Part shown: positions 38,987-47,604 of the stretch, piece after piece
Layout: each line of letters opens with the position of its first letter
Numbering within the stretch: the stretch's first letter is position 1
Notes under the pieces: generated by a model
Told to the model about the DNA's origin: nothing
What the model saw: only the letters and a program-made list of their open reading frames with translations
Database searches by the model: none
From: Candidatus Mycobacterium methanotrophicum
GTDB taxonomy: Bacteria; Actinomycetota; Actinomycetes; Mycobacteriales; Mycobacteriaceae
DNA: 64,000 bases
Reading direction: 5' to 3'
Assembly (NCBI RefSeq): GCF_023515995.1
Contig: NZ_CP097320.1
Location: forward strand, 3,348,001 to 3,412,000
Position numbers and translations under genes: made by a program

Positions 38987-40031
38987 CCGGGTCGGTCTTG
39001 CCCGACACCGAGGCCACCTGGTCGACAACGGTGTGGATGAAGTTCATTTTCTCCAGTACCGCCACCGGCAGCACGAACGGATACAGGTCGTCGTGGCCCA
39101 TTGACCGGTTCACCATGTTCAGCGACCAGGACAATGGCAGCCACATGTCGATGATGGTCGCAAAAGCGCTGGGCCCCAATACCGGCCGGTCGAAGGTCGC
39201 CGTGGCCGGCGCGAATCCCGACCAGGCCGACGTGTCCAAAGTGTCTCGGATATGCAGGTAATGCGCGAACGTCTCGGCCCAGTCCTCGGCAGCGTGCATG
39301 GTCGCATACGACGACACGTAGCGGTGCTTCCAACCTTCGGGCGGGCCTTCGCTGTAATGGCGGTCCAGCGCCTGCTGATAGTCGGCGTCCGGGTCGCCGA
39401 ATAACTCGGCGAACCGCGCCACGTAGTCGCTGGACGGGTCGATCAGCCGGTAGTAGTAGTAGTGGCCGATCTCGTGGCGGAAGTGCCCCAACAAGGTGCG
39501 ATACGGCTCCTCCATCTCGACCCGCAACTGCTCGCGGTGCACGTCGTCGCCCTCAGCCAAATCAATCGTGATGACACCGTTTTCGTGTCCGGTCAGCACC
39601 TTCTCATGCGCACTGGACAGCAGCCGGAACGCTAATCCGCAGTCCGGATCCTGGTCACGCCCGACGATCGGCAGCTTCAGCTCGGATAGTTCGACGACCA
39701 GTCTGCGCTTGGCCGCCTCCGCTCGAGCGAACTCCGCGAGACCGGCAGCGTCGGCGTCGTTGGGCCGCTCAATGGTCAGCGCGCACGATGCGCAAAGCCT
39801 GCCGGGGCAGCTGATTGGAACCAGCCAATTGCACTCGGCAAGGTGGCGATTGGCGCACAGTTCGTAATCACCGGCGCTGACGAAGCCGGCGTTGTCGGCA
39901 TCGTCACCGGTGCTGATCACGAGCAGGGCCATCTCCTCGAGTGAGAAACCCAGGAAGCTGCCGCAGGCCAGGCATGCCGAGTTCTCGAATGTCAGACGCT
40001 GGCCGCAGTTGGGACAGTGGAAGTCACGCAT
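38976..40031 (-). CDS. Putative zinc metallopeptidase with N-terminal zinc ribbon, Rv2568c-like
   Basis: The 351-residue protein starts with a zinc ribbon (CPNCGQRLTFENSACLACG) and a second cysteine set (CPGRLCASC). The metallopeptidase site is HFRHEIGHYYYYRLI with a downstream acidic/His region (HAAEDWAETFAHYLHIRDT). It is encoded with the second transglutaminase gene (stop 40034), likely one operon. It could process a product of the ATP-grasp/transglutaminase cluster (inference from clustering). Confidence 0.9.
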   Translation of the reverse strand: MRDFHCPNCGQRLTFENSACLACGSFLGFSLEEMALLVISTGDDADNAGFVSAGDYELCANRHLAECNWLVPISCPGRLCASCALTIERPNDADAAGLAEFARAEAAKRRLVVELSELKLPIVGRDQDPDCGLAFRLLSSAHEKVLTGHENGVITIDLAEGDDVHREQLRVEMEEPYRTLLGHFRHEIGHYYYYRLIDPSSDYVARFAELFGDPDADYQQALDRHYSEGPPEGWKHRYVSSYATMHAAEDWAETFAHYLHIRDTLDTSAWSGFAPATATFDRPVLGPSAFATIIDMWLPLSWSLNMVNRSMGHDDLYPFVLPVAVLEKMNFIHTVVDQVASVSGKTDPVRA

Positions 40032-40033
40032 CT

Positions 40034-40978
40034 TTACTCGTCGCCTTTGCAGGGCACAACGTCGACGGCGACGTCGATCACGCTGCTGTCAGAGTTGGTG
40101 TAGATGATCCCGCGCAGTGGCGGGACGTCGGCGTAGTCACGGCCGCGGCCGACGACGATGTAACGCTCGTCGACCATCTGGTCATTGGTGGGGTCCAGGC
40201 CCAACCACTCGAACTGCCCGGATTGTTGCGGTGTCCACACCGCGGCCCAGGCATGGGTTGCGTCGGCGCCGATCATGCGGTCCCTTCCCGGCGGTGGATC
40301 GGTGGCCAGATATCCGGACACGTAGCTGGCGGCCAACCCGTTGGCTCGCAGGCAGGCGATTGCCAGCCGAGCGAAGTCTTGGCATACCCCTTCGCGCGCC
40401 ATCAGAACCTCATCCACTCCGGTCGAAATCGTCGTCGACCCGGTTCGGTAGGTGAAGTCGGTGTGGATCCGCGACGCGAGATCCCGCAGTACCTCGATCA
40501 GCGGCCGTCCGGGCGTGAAGCTGGGCGCGGCGTATTGGCGTACGCCGTCGGTGATCTCGGGCGGATCCAGGTCCAACGCGAACTCGGTGGCCAAAGCGCC
40601 CTGCGCGCCCACCGGCCGGGCCTGCTCCCACGGCGCCTGCGCCGGTCCGCTGCCCCAACGCTCGGGCGGCGACGGATACACCTCGACGATCGACTCGCTG
40701 GTGATGGTCAGCCTCTGATGCGACTCGGTGACGTGGAAATACGAGCTGGTGTTGCCGTAGGCGTCGCGGCTGGTGGAGCTGTCGGCGGGCGGCGGGGAGA
40801 TCCGCAGCTCGTGGAACAGACAACGCTGCCGGGCCAGCTCACGCGGGGTCAAGAATCCCCGTCCGTAGGAACTGGTCACGACGTCGGAATAGCGGTATTC
40901 GGTGCGGTGGGTGATCCGGTAGCGGGTCCCCGGACCCGGCGGATGCCGATGGGGTCGGGGCGACTCGTCGGGAAGCAC
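40034..40978 (-). CDS. Transglutaminase-like cysteine peptidase, Rv2569c-like
   Basis: The 314-residue protein has an N-terminal beta domain (TRYRITHRTEYRYSDVV) and a transglutaminase core. Its Cys is in MAREGVCQDFARLAIACLRA, His in DATHAWAAVWTP and Asp in FEWLGLDPTNDQ. GTG 40978 gives exactly the 314 residues of the M. tuberculosis protein; the longer open frame is not conserved. Two bases separate its stop from the metallopeptidase start. Confidence 0.92.
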   Translation of the reverse strand: MLPDESPRPHRHPPGPGTRYRITHRTEYRYSDVVTSSYGRGFLTPRELARQRCLFHELRISPPPADSSTSRDAYGNTSSYFHVTESHQRLTITSESIVEVYPSPPERWGSGPAQAPWEQARPVGAQGALATEFALDLDPPEITDGVRQYAAPSFTPGRPLIEVLRDLASRIHTDFTYRTGSTTISTGVDEVLMAREGVCQDFARLAIACLRANGLAASYVSGYLATDPPPGRDRMIGADATHAWAAVWTPQQSGQFEWLGLDPTNDQMVDERYIVVGRGRDYADVPPLRGIIYTNSDSSVIDVAVDVVPCKGDE

Positions 40979-41084
40979 GTCGGCCACAGCTGCAACACTA
41001 GCCAGCGCCGCGGCGCAGCGACGGCCGAACAACGCCTGGCCACGATCTACCGCATGGGTCGTTTCCGAAAGAGCACAATGAGTC

Positions 41085-41474
41085 ATGGCCACGTGGGAGG
41101 ACGTCGCCAGCGTCTTCGGCGAGTTCCCGTTCGCCGACGAGCGGTCACCGCGGGAGTGGCGGATCGGCAAGAAGCTGATCGCCTGGGAGCGGCCGCTGCG
41201 AGAGTCCGATCGGGAAGCATTGACCGCGTTAGGGGTTGACCCGCCGGGGGGCGACATCCTCGCCGTGCGGGTGGCCGACGAGGGCGTGAAGTTCTCGTTG
41301 ATCGCCGACGAGCCGGACGTCTACTTCACCACCCCGCATTTTGACGGCTATGCGGCGGTGCTGGTCAAGCTCGCCGAGATCGACTTGTTGGGGCTGCGCG
41401 AGGTGGTTGTCGAGGCCTGGCTGACCCACGCCCCGAAACGGCTGGTGCAAGAGTTTCTCGGCGAGGTCACCTGA
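41085..41474 (+). CDS. MmcQ/YjbR family protein, Rv2570-like
   Basis: The 129-residue protein has the small DNA-binding-like fold of the MmcQ/YjbR family: REWRIGKKLIAWERPL, a central VKFSLIADEPDVYFTTPHFD, and a C-terminal VVEAWLTHAPKRLVQEFL helix. It is divergent from the transglutaminase gene and followed by an AT-rich tract. Role unknown. Confidence 0.88.
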   Translation: MATWEDVASVFGEFPFADERSPREWRIGKKLIAWERPLRESDREALTALGVDPPGGDILAVRVADEGVKFSLIADEPDVYFTTPHFDGYAAVLVKLAEIDLLGLREVVVEAWLTHAPKRLVQEFLGEVT

Positions 41475-41514
41475 CGCTGTGCCGCAGCATCGCTTGTCAC
41501 AGCAGCATCGTCAG

Positions 41515-41624
41515 TAACTTTAATAACAATCGCAACTTTAGACACTCTAGATAACTCCATCACGACTAGATAACTTATATAACTCTAAAATTAATTTGTA
41601 ACTTCTGTTAACTTCTGCAACTTG
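41515..41624. repeat. AT-rich tract with AACTT motifs phased at about 9.5 bp
   Basis: Eight AACT(T/C) motifs begin at about 41516, 41534, 41553, 41572, 41581, 41600, 41610 and 41619. The intervals are 18, 19, 19, 9, 19, 10 and 9 bases, close to multiples of one helical turn. The tract is far richer in A/T than all surroundings. It lies 90-190 bp upstream of the Rpf-like gene. Phased A/T motifs suggest a bent promoter region or a multi-site regulator array. Confidence 0.75.
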
Positions 41625-41708
41625 AAACCCCCTCACATCAAATATCTCATTAAATTACTAAAGCCCCAGACGTTGACATTTTTCACGCGGGTTTGTTAGA
41701 CGTGTTAA

Positions 41709-42152
41709 ATGGGTTATTTAGGGGGACCACCGAGTCTGCGATCGGTTTGCAAATCGCTGGTGCTAGCCGCGGTAGTCGTACTGGGCGTATCGCTCGTCAT
41801 CGACCCGACGACCGGGGTGGCGTACGCCGCAGGCATGGATTGGGACGCCGTCGCGCAGTGCGAATCGGGGGGCAACTGGAGAGCGGACACCGGCAACGGG
41901 TTTTACGGTGGCCTGCAGTTCAAGCAGTCCACCTGGGACGAGAATGGCGGCACCGGCAATCCGGCCAACGCTTCGCGCAATCAGCAGATCGCGGTGGCCA
42001 ACCGGGTGCTGGCCACTCAGGGCCCCGAGGCCTGGCCCAAGTGCGGCGGCAACGGAGACCTCTTCCCCGTTGAAGTGGTCAACATCCTGCGGTCGGGGCA
42101 TCCGTTACGCAGCACGCTTCACAAACTGTGGTCGCTATCGGTTGCGCAGTAG
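41709..42152 (+). CDS. Small Rpf-like resuscitation-promoting factor
   Basis: The 147-residue exported protein has a signal segment (SLVLAAVVVLGVSLVI, cleavage probably near VAYAA). It is followed at once by an Rpf lysozyme-like domain, DWDAVAQCESGGNWRADTG, with the catalytic Glu in CESGG, YGGLQFKQSTWDENGG and the paired cysteine in WPKCGGNGD. It would cleave peptidoglycan during regrowth. A short C-terminal tail of about 25 residues follows. No good ribosome site precedes ATG 41709. I do not know an Rpf gene at this locus in M. tuberculosis. Confidence 0.88.
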   Translation: MGYLGGPPSLRSVCKSLVLAAVVVLGVSLVIDPTTGVAYAAGMDWDAVAQCESGGNWRADTGNGFYGGLQFKQSTWDENGGTGNPANASRNQQIAVANRVLATQGPEAWPKCGGNGDLFPVEVVNILRSGHPLRSTLHKLWSLSVAQ

Positions 42153-42210
42153 AGCGGCGCGGGTATCGCCGAGACCGACGTTAGCGTCGAAAAACGCGAC
42201 AAATGCTGCG

Positions 42211-43989
42211 CTAGCGTCGATCTCGGTGCGAGTCGGGCACGACGTCGATGCCCGACTCCTTGCGCTGTTGGGCGGTGATCGGCGCCGGCGCGTCGGTCAG
42301 CGGGTCGACGCCACCGCCGGACTTCGGGAATGCGATGACTTCGCGGATGGAGTCGCTGCCCGCTAACAGCGCGGCGATCCGGTCCCAACCGAAGGCGATC
42401 CCACCGTGCGGCGGCGCGCCGAAAGTGAAAGCGTCCAGCAAGAAGCCGAATTTCTCCTGCGCCTCCGCTGCGCCGATACCCATCATCGCGAACACCCGTT
42501 CTTGAATGTCGCGGCGGTGGATACGAATTGAGCCGCCACCGATCTCGTTGCCGTTGCAGACGATGTCGTAGGCGTCTGCCAGCGCGCTGCCCGGGTCGGT
42601 GTCGAAGGTGGCCTCCGATTCCGGCTTGGGCGACGTGAATGCGTGATGCACCGCGGTCCACGCGCCCGCGCCTACCGCGACCTCACCCGCGGCGGCGGCT
42701 TCGTCGGCCGGCTCGAACAGCGGGAAGTCCACCACCCAGGTGAACGCCCAGGCGTCCGGGTCGATGAAGTTGAGCCGGTGGGCGATCTCCACGCGGGCGG
42801 CGCCCAGCAGCGCGCGCGACGCCTTGGCCGGCCCCGCCGAGAAGAAGATGCAGTCACCGGGCTGGGCGCCCACGTGCGCCGCCAAGCCCGCGCGCTCGGC
42901 ATCGGACAGATTCTTGGCAACCGGCCCGCCCAGCGTGCCGTCGTCGCCGACAAGCACGTACGCCAGACCCTTGTGCCCGCGCTGCTTGGCCCACTCCTGC
43001 CAGCCATCCAGGGCACGCCGCGGCTGCGACGCCCCGCCGGCCATCACCACCGCACCCACATACGGCGCCTGGAATACCCGAAATGTGGTGTCGTTGAAGA
43101 ACTCTGTGCATTCGACCAGCTCGAGCCCGAATCGCAGGTCGGGCCTGTCGGTGCCGAACCGTCGCATCGCCTCCGCATAGCTGATCCGCGGCAATGGCAG
43201 CGGTACGTCGTAACCGGTCAACGCCCATACCGCCTTGATGATCTGCTCGGAGATCGCGATCACGTCGTCGGCGTCGACGAAGCTCATCTCCATGTCGAGT
43301 TGGGTGAATTCCGGCTGGCGGTCGGCCCGGAAGTCCTCGTCGCGGTAGCACCGGGCGATCTGGTAGTAGCGCTCCATGCCGGCCACCATCAGCAGTTGCT
43401 TGAACAGCTGCGGGCTTTGCGGCAACGCATAGAACGAGCCGGGCTGCAGTCGCGCGGGCACCAAGAAGTCGCGGGCGCCTTCCGGCGTCGAGCGCGTCAT
43501 CGTCGGGGTCTCGATCTCGACGAAGTCATTGGCGGCCAACACCTCCCGGGCGGCCGCATTCACCTTGGAACGCAACCGAATTGCCCCGCCAGGGCCGTCG
43601 CGGCGCAGGTCGAGGTAGCGATAGCGCAGCCGAATTTCCTCGCCGGCGGGCTCGTCGAGCTGAAACGGCAGCGGCGCGCACTCCCCCAGCACCGTCAGCG
43701 ACGTTGCGTTGACTTCGACTTCGCCGGTCGCGACTTCGGGGTTGGCGTTGCCCTCCGGGCGGATCTCGACCACACCTTCGACGGCGATGCAGAACTCGGC
43801 GCGTAGCCGGTGGGCATGAGCCAACACGTCCCCGGAGCGAAACACCGCCTGCGACACGCCCGACGCGTCGCGCAGGTCGATGAAGATCACTCCGCCGTGG
43901 TCGCGCCGGCGCGCGACCCATCCGGCCAGCGTGACCTTTTGGCCCGCGTCGGCGGCGCGCAATGATCCGGAGGCATGACTGCGTAGCAC
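42211..43989 (-). CDS. aspS: Aspartyl-tRNA synthetase (non-discriminating type likely)
   Basis: The 592-residue class II enzyme has an OB-fold anticodon domain ([20 protein letters not shown]). The catalytic domain shows [56 protein letters not shown] and the motif 3 [10 protein letters not shown]. Actinobacteria often use this enzyme to charge both tRNA-Asp and tRNA-Asn. GTG 43989 ([10 protein letters not shown]) matches the known family start; the upstream in-frame extension is made of 54-bp repeats and is unlikely to be translated. Confidence 0.95.
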   Translation of the reverse strand: MLRSHASGSLRAADAGQKVTLAGWVARRRDHGGVIFIDLRDASGVSQAVFRSGDVLAHAHRLRAEFCIAVEGVVEIRPEGNANPEVATGEVEVNATSLTVLGECAPLPFQLDEPAGEEIRLRYRYLDLRRDGPGGAIRLRSKVNAAAREVLAANDFVEIETPTMTRSTPEGARDFLVPARLQPGSFYALPQSPQLFKQLLMVAGMERYYQIARCYRDEDFRADRQPEFTQLDMEMSFVDADDVIAISEQIIKAVWALTGYDVPLPLPRISYAEAMRRFGTDRPDLRFGLELVECTEFFNDTTFRVFQAPYVGAVVMAGGASQPRRALDGWQEWAKQRGHKGLAYVLVGDDGTLGGPVAKNLSDAERAGLAAHVGAQPGDCIFFSAGPAKASRALLGAARVEIAHRLNFIDPDAWAFTWVVDFPLFEPADEAAAAGEVAVGAGAWTAVHHAFTSPKPESEATFDTDPGSALADAYDIVCNGNEIGGGSIRIHRRDIQERVFAMMGIGAAEAQEKFGFLLDAFTFGAPPHGGIAFGWDRIAALLAGSDSIREVIAFPKSGGGVDPLTDAPAPITAQQRKESGIDVVPDSHRDRR

Positions 43990-44005
43990 GACAGCACAGT
44001 CTAGG

Positions 44006-44135
44006 TTCATAGCGGCGACCCGCTGCGCCCGGCTACGCCGCGCTTGCGATCGCCGCGCGTTCATAGCGGCGACCCGCTGCGCCCGGCTACGCCGCGCTTG
44101 CGATCGCCGCGCGTTCATAGCGGCGACCCGCTGCG
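44006..44135. repeat. 54-bp tandem repeat between aspS and the reductase gene
   Basis: Units begin TTCATAGCGGCGACCCGCTG at 44006, 44060 and 44114; two complete 54-bp copies appear identical and a third is cut after 22 bases. This resembles mycobacterial VNTR loci with 53-54-bp units. It lies in the aspS leader, 17 bases upstream of the aspS start, and its frame would encode 18-residue repeats if read through. Confidence 0.92.
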
Positions 44136-44158
44136 AGCCGGTAGTTTCAAGCACCGTC

Positions 44159-45040
44159 ATGGATATTGCAGTTGTCGGTCCCGGTGCTGTCGGTACGACG
44201 GTCGCGGCATACCTATCCGCCGCCGGTCACCAAGTTCTGGTGTGCGGGCGGACGCCGCGCTCACAGCTCGAACTGCGTCCCGACGGGGCCGATCGGATCG
44301 TCGTGCCGGGCCCGGTACACACCGATCCCGGCGAGGTGACCGGCCCGGTCGGGGTGGTCTTTCTGGCCGTCAAAGCCACCCAGAACGACGACGGTGCTCG
44401 CTGGCTGGCCCGGCTGTGCGATGAGCACACCGTCGTCGTCGTGCTGCAAAACGGTGTCGAGCAAGTCGAGCAGGTGCAGCCGCACTGCCCGACGTCGACG
44501 GTGGTACCGGGCATCGTCTGGTACGGCGCCGAGACGCAGCCACAAGGTTGGGTGCGGCTGCGCACCGACGTTCGGCTGGTGCTGCCCGACGGACCCGCCG
44601 CGGCCAAGATCGCGGACTTGTTGAACGGCGCCGGCTGCACGGTGGAGTGCGACCCGGACTTCACCACCGCGGCCTGGCGCAAGCTGCTGGTGAACGCGCT
44701 GGCCGGGCTGATGGTGCTGACCGGGCGACGGTCCGGGATGTTCCGCCGCGACGACGTGGCCGCGGTGGCGCGCCGATACGGCGCCGAGTGCGCGGCGGTC
44801 GCTCGCGCCGAGGGCGCCAAGCTCGGTGACGACGTCGCCGATGAGCTGGTCGATATGTTCCGCCAGGCGCCCACCGACATGGGCACCTCGATGCTGGCTG
44901 ACCGCGAGGCCGGCCGGCCGCAGGAGTGGGACATCCGCAACGGGGTGATCATCCGCAGGGCACGCGGGCACGGAATCGCGACGCCGATCGGCGACGTGCT
45001 GGTTCCCCTGTTCGCCGCGGCCAGCGACGGCCCGGGTTAG
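44159..45040 (+). CDS. Ketopantoate reductase-like oxidoreductase, Rv2573-like
   Basis: The 293-residue protein has the N-terminal NADP-binding motif [20 protein letters not shown], then [18 protein letters not shown] with the conserved Lys, and [10 protein letters not shown]. The C-terminal helical domain shows [17 protein letters not shown] with the catalytic Lys and [20 protein letters not shown]. It reduces 2-ketopantoate or a similar keto acid; the true substrate is uncertain. Confidence 0.85.
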   Translation: MDIAVVGPGAVGTTVAAYLSAAGHQVLVCGRTPRSQLELRPDGADRIVVPGPVHTDPGEVTGPVGVVFLAVKATQNDDGARWLARLCDEHTVVVVLQNGVEQVEQVQPHCPTSTVVPGIVWYGAETQPQGWVRLRTDVRLVLPDGPAAAKIADLLNGAGCTVECDPDFTTAAWRKLLVNALAGLMVLTGRRSGMFRRDDVAAVARRYGAECAAVARAEGAKLGDDVADELVDMFRQAPTDMGTSMLADREAGRPQEWDIRNGVIIRRARGHGIATPIGDVLVPLFAAASDGPG

Positions 45041-45070
45041 CCGACCGGCGATGCGGCTCAGGCGGCGGCC

Positions 45071-46489
45071 TCAGAACAAAGCGACCGTATCGGCGGTGAG
45101 ACCCGAGGCTGCGTCGAACGTGGTGGGCATGGCGATGTCGCCGAACGGGGTCACGAAGGTATCGGTGATCACGCTCGTTCCGCCCGTCGAGAGGATGTCG
45201 GAGTACACGGTTTCGAAGCCGCTACCGTAGTTGGCGATGTCGATCACCGAGCCGGCCGCAGGCGCGTCGCCGGTTGCACTGGTGACGAGAAGTGTCTCGG
45301 TGGTCGCGTCATAGACGGTTGTGCTGGTGGTGGTCACGTCGGCGTCGAAGGTCCCGGTGCCGGCGCTGTCGGCAACGTCGAACTCCTGGGTGCCCTGAAT
45401 GGCGACATCCGCCGGCGGAAGCCCGTTGATTCCGGTAAACGTCTCCGGGCCAGTGGGAGTGATGCTGCCGCCGTCGAACGATATTGGGCTGCTGTCCGAT
45501 TCGGCGGCGACTGCGTCGAAACTGCTGGGAAGGCTGAGGTTCCCGAAGGGGCTGGTGTTGATGGTCGAGATCACGTCCGCGCCGCCGCTCGGCGAGACGA
45601 GGTCGGTGTAGATCACCGGGTAGGCGCCATCGCCGCTGTCGATCCTGTCGATGACCGAGCCGACCGCCGGGATGTCCCCGGCCGCGGTTCCTACCGTGCC
45701 TGATCCGTCAGCAGTGACCAGGATTGCCTCGGTGTTCGTACCAACCGCATCCGTCGTGGTGGTCACGTCGCCGGTGAAGGACCCGACGACCGTGCCAGCG
45801 CTGTTATCCACGTCGAACACCTGAATGCCCTGAATGGCCGCGTCGATAGGCACGGCCCCGTTTACCGCGGTGAACTGTTCCGGAGAATCGGCGGCAGGAA
45901 CGATTTCGTCGCCGCCGGCCAGCGGAATGGGAGGAACCGAGCTGTCCGATTCGGGCGCGACTGCGTCATAAGTGCTGCCAACCGGGAAGTCTCCGTAGCC
46001 CACCGTCGTCAAGGTATCCGAGACCGTGACCGCGCCGCCGGGAGACGTCGGGGTCAGGGCGGAGTACACGTACCCGTATTCGTCGCCAGCGTAGGTGTAA
46101 GTGTCGATCACCGACCCGACCGGCGGAACGTCCCCGGCGGCAGTGCCTGGGGCGCCGGAGAGGTCAGAGGTGACGAGCAATTCGGTGTTGCTGTCACCGG
46201 CGATATCCACCGAATTGGACTCGTCGGCGTAGAAAGCCCCGACCACCTGCTGGCTAGTGGTGTCGTAAACCTCGAACTCCTGATATCCCTGGATGCTTCC
46301 GCTCACAGCCGGAGGAGCCGTGTTCTCCAATCCGTACATCCCCGTGTACGTTTCGGTAGACGACGGATCAGCAATGATCTCGTAGCTATCGGCGAAGGCG
46401 ACCGCCGCGGGGAGAAACGCGACGCCCAGCAGCCCACCGGCCGCCGCGCCCAAGGTGCGGCGGGTGATACGGCGACAATGCATGAGCAT
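45071..46489 (-). CDS. Exported protein with three tandem ~130-residue repeats
   Basis: The 472-residue protein begins with a Tat-like signal (CRRITRRTLGAAAGGLLGVA, cleavage near AFA-DSYE). Three modules follow, at about 40-185, 200-335 and 345-472. Each contains an ETYTG/EQFTA/ETFTG-xxG start, an IQGxQEFxVxD motif, an LLVTS/ILVTA strand, a PxxGSVID motif and an ending PFG-x(5)-FDA. No family is recognised. It starts at ATG 46489 overlapping the sulfotransferase stop (TGATG), so synthesis is coupled to the two enzymes before it. Probably a cell-surface or periplasmic protein. Confidence 0.82.
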   Translation of the reverse strand: MLMHCRRITRRTLGAAAGGLLGVAFLPAAVAFADSYEIIADPSSTETYTGMYGLENTAPPAVSGSIQGYQEFEVYDTTSQQVVGAFYADESNSVDIAGDSNTELLVTSDLSGAPGTAAGDVPPVGSVIDTYTYAGDEYGYVYSALTPTSPGGAVTVSDTLTTVGYGDFPVGSTYDAVAPESDSSVPPIPLAGGDEIVPAADSPEQFTAVNGAVPIDAAIQGIQVFDVDNSAGTVVGSFTGDVTTTTDAVGTNTEAILVTADGSGTVGTAAGDIPAVGSVIDRIDSGDGAYPVIYTDLVSPSGGADVISTINTSPFGNLSLPSSFDAVAAESDSSPISFDGGSITPTGPETFTGINGLPPADVAIQGTQEFDVADSAGTGTFDADVTTTSTTVYDATTETLLVTSATGDAPAAGSVIDIANYGSGFETVYSDILSTGGTSVITDTFVTPFGDIAMPTTFDAASGLTADTVALF

Positions 46490-47604
46490 CAGCCAGCCTT
46501 GTCGGAGAGCCCGAACGCGTCGTAGACGAAGTCCAGGTCGGCCCGGATGCGTTCGGCGCTCAGGCCGAACTGGTCGGGCGAGTGTTCGTGACGGCTGGTG
46601 TAGCTGCGCTGCCGCTCGGCCTGCGCCCGCACCTCTTCTCGGAATGCCTCGCTGGGTTCGATCTCGATGAAGTCGAGGATCCGTTTCGTCGTCGGCTCGA
46701 GATTCTGCAGCAGATCCTCGTAGCGGACCACGCACAGGTTCCGTTCAGGGATGAGCCCGGCCGTTCGGGCGTCGTGGAAGTCGCGAAGCATCGCGCACGA
46801 GGCTTGGTAGAGGTTCTCGATCCAGCGCCGCTGGTCCTCCTCGTTCGTGCGGTTCCAGACGTCGTAGCCGTTCTCCAGCACGCTGGCGAGCAGCGACATC
46901 CCGGACGGGATGACCTCGACCGGATCGCGGACGACGTACACCAGCCGGGCATCGGGGTAGCGCCGCAGCAGCTCCTCGAGCCGGAAGATCAGCATGCTGG
47001 ATTTGACCAGGACGCGGTTGGCGCGCTTGAGGGTCAGGTTGCGCCGCCAGCAAGCCTCGTAGTAACGGAAGAAGCGCTCGTTCTCGCGCGCCGTCACGCC
47101 GGCGATACCGAACTCGCGCCGCGACAGTTCACTGCCCCAAATATCTTGCCAAGCAAGGAAATACGCCCACGCGAACGGGCCGTCGAGGGTGCGGAAGAAC
47201 CACGCCACGTCGTCGGTCTCGATACCGCGGAGGCTGGTGTCGTGCACGTCGGAAGGGTGGTAACGCGCCGGCGACAGGCGGTCGAGCCGCGGGACGATCC
47301 GGCCGAGCAGCTTGCGTGCGGCAATGGCCGGGAAGAGCATCTCCCACAGCTCGAAAGCGGCCATGTCCCCGGCGCCCAGCAGCAGCCGGTGCAGGAACGT
47401 GGTGCCGCTGCGCGGGTTGCCGACGATGAAGATCGGCCGGTCGATCGTCTGCTTGCGGTGGCGGGGATAGACCAGATGGTCGAGGCCCAGCGTCGCCGCG
47501 GAGATCACCTGACGCACCTGCAGCAGCGCGAACGCGCCGAGCGGGCGCAACCAGAACCCGAACGTTTTGCCGATCACCCGGTAGAGGTGCAGGTAGCGCC
47601 CCAT
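46489..47604 (-). CDS. PAPS-dependent sulfotransferase
   Basis: The 371-residue enzyme transfers sulfate from PAPS to a hydroxyl acceptor. The 5'-phosphosulfate loop is IFIVGNPRSGTTFLHRLLLG near residues 58-77. The 3'-phosphate site is VLVKSSMLIFRLEELLRRYP with LVYVVRDPVEVIPSG, and the C-terminal QFGLSAERIRADLDFVYDAF is typical. ATG 47604 overlaps the stop of the KASIII-like gene (TGATG). The acceptor may be the KASIII product or a lipid (inference from the operon). Confidence 0.9.
   Translation of the reverse strand: MGRYLHLYRVIGKTFGFWLRPLGAFALLQVRQVISAATLGLDHLVYPRHRKQTIDRPIFIVGNPRSGTTFLHRLLLGAGDMAAFELWEMLFPAIAARKLLGRIVPRLDRLSPARYHPSDVHDTSLRGIETDDVAWFFRTLDGPFAWAYFLAWQDIWGSELSRREFGIAGVTARENERFFRYYEACWRRNLTLKRANRVLVKSSMLIFRLEELLRRYPDARLVYVVRDPVEVIPSGMSLLASVLENGYDVWNRTNEEDQRRWIENLYQASCAMLRDFHDARTAGLIPERNLCVVRYEDLLQNLEPTTKRILDFIEIEPSEAFREEVRAQAERQRSYTSRHEHSPDQFGLSAERIRADLDFVYDAFGLSDKAG

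Noticed and set aside
40979..41257. N-terminal extension of the Rv2569c-like transglutaminase
   Set aside because: It overlaps the divergent Rv2570-like gene; GTG 40978 gives the family length of 314.
41515..41624. Spaced AACTT motifs as possible CRISPR or terminator array
   Set aside because: The repeats are only 5-6 bp with irregular 9-19 bp intervals and no hairpin; a regulatory tract fits better.
44006..44135. Regular 54-bp repeats resembling a short CRISPR array
   Set aside because: The units are contiguous with no spacers and no cas genes are present, so it is a tandem repeat.
43990..44160. Repeat-encoded N-terminal extension of aspS
   Set aside because: AspS family proteins begin at VLRSHA; the extension consists only of the 54-bp repeat translation.
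46490..46735. Upstream extension of the three-repeat exported protein
   Set aside because: The signal peptide starts at 46489 and the extension overlaps the sulfotransferase coding sequence.
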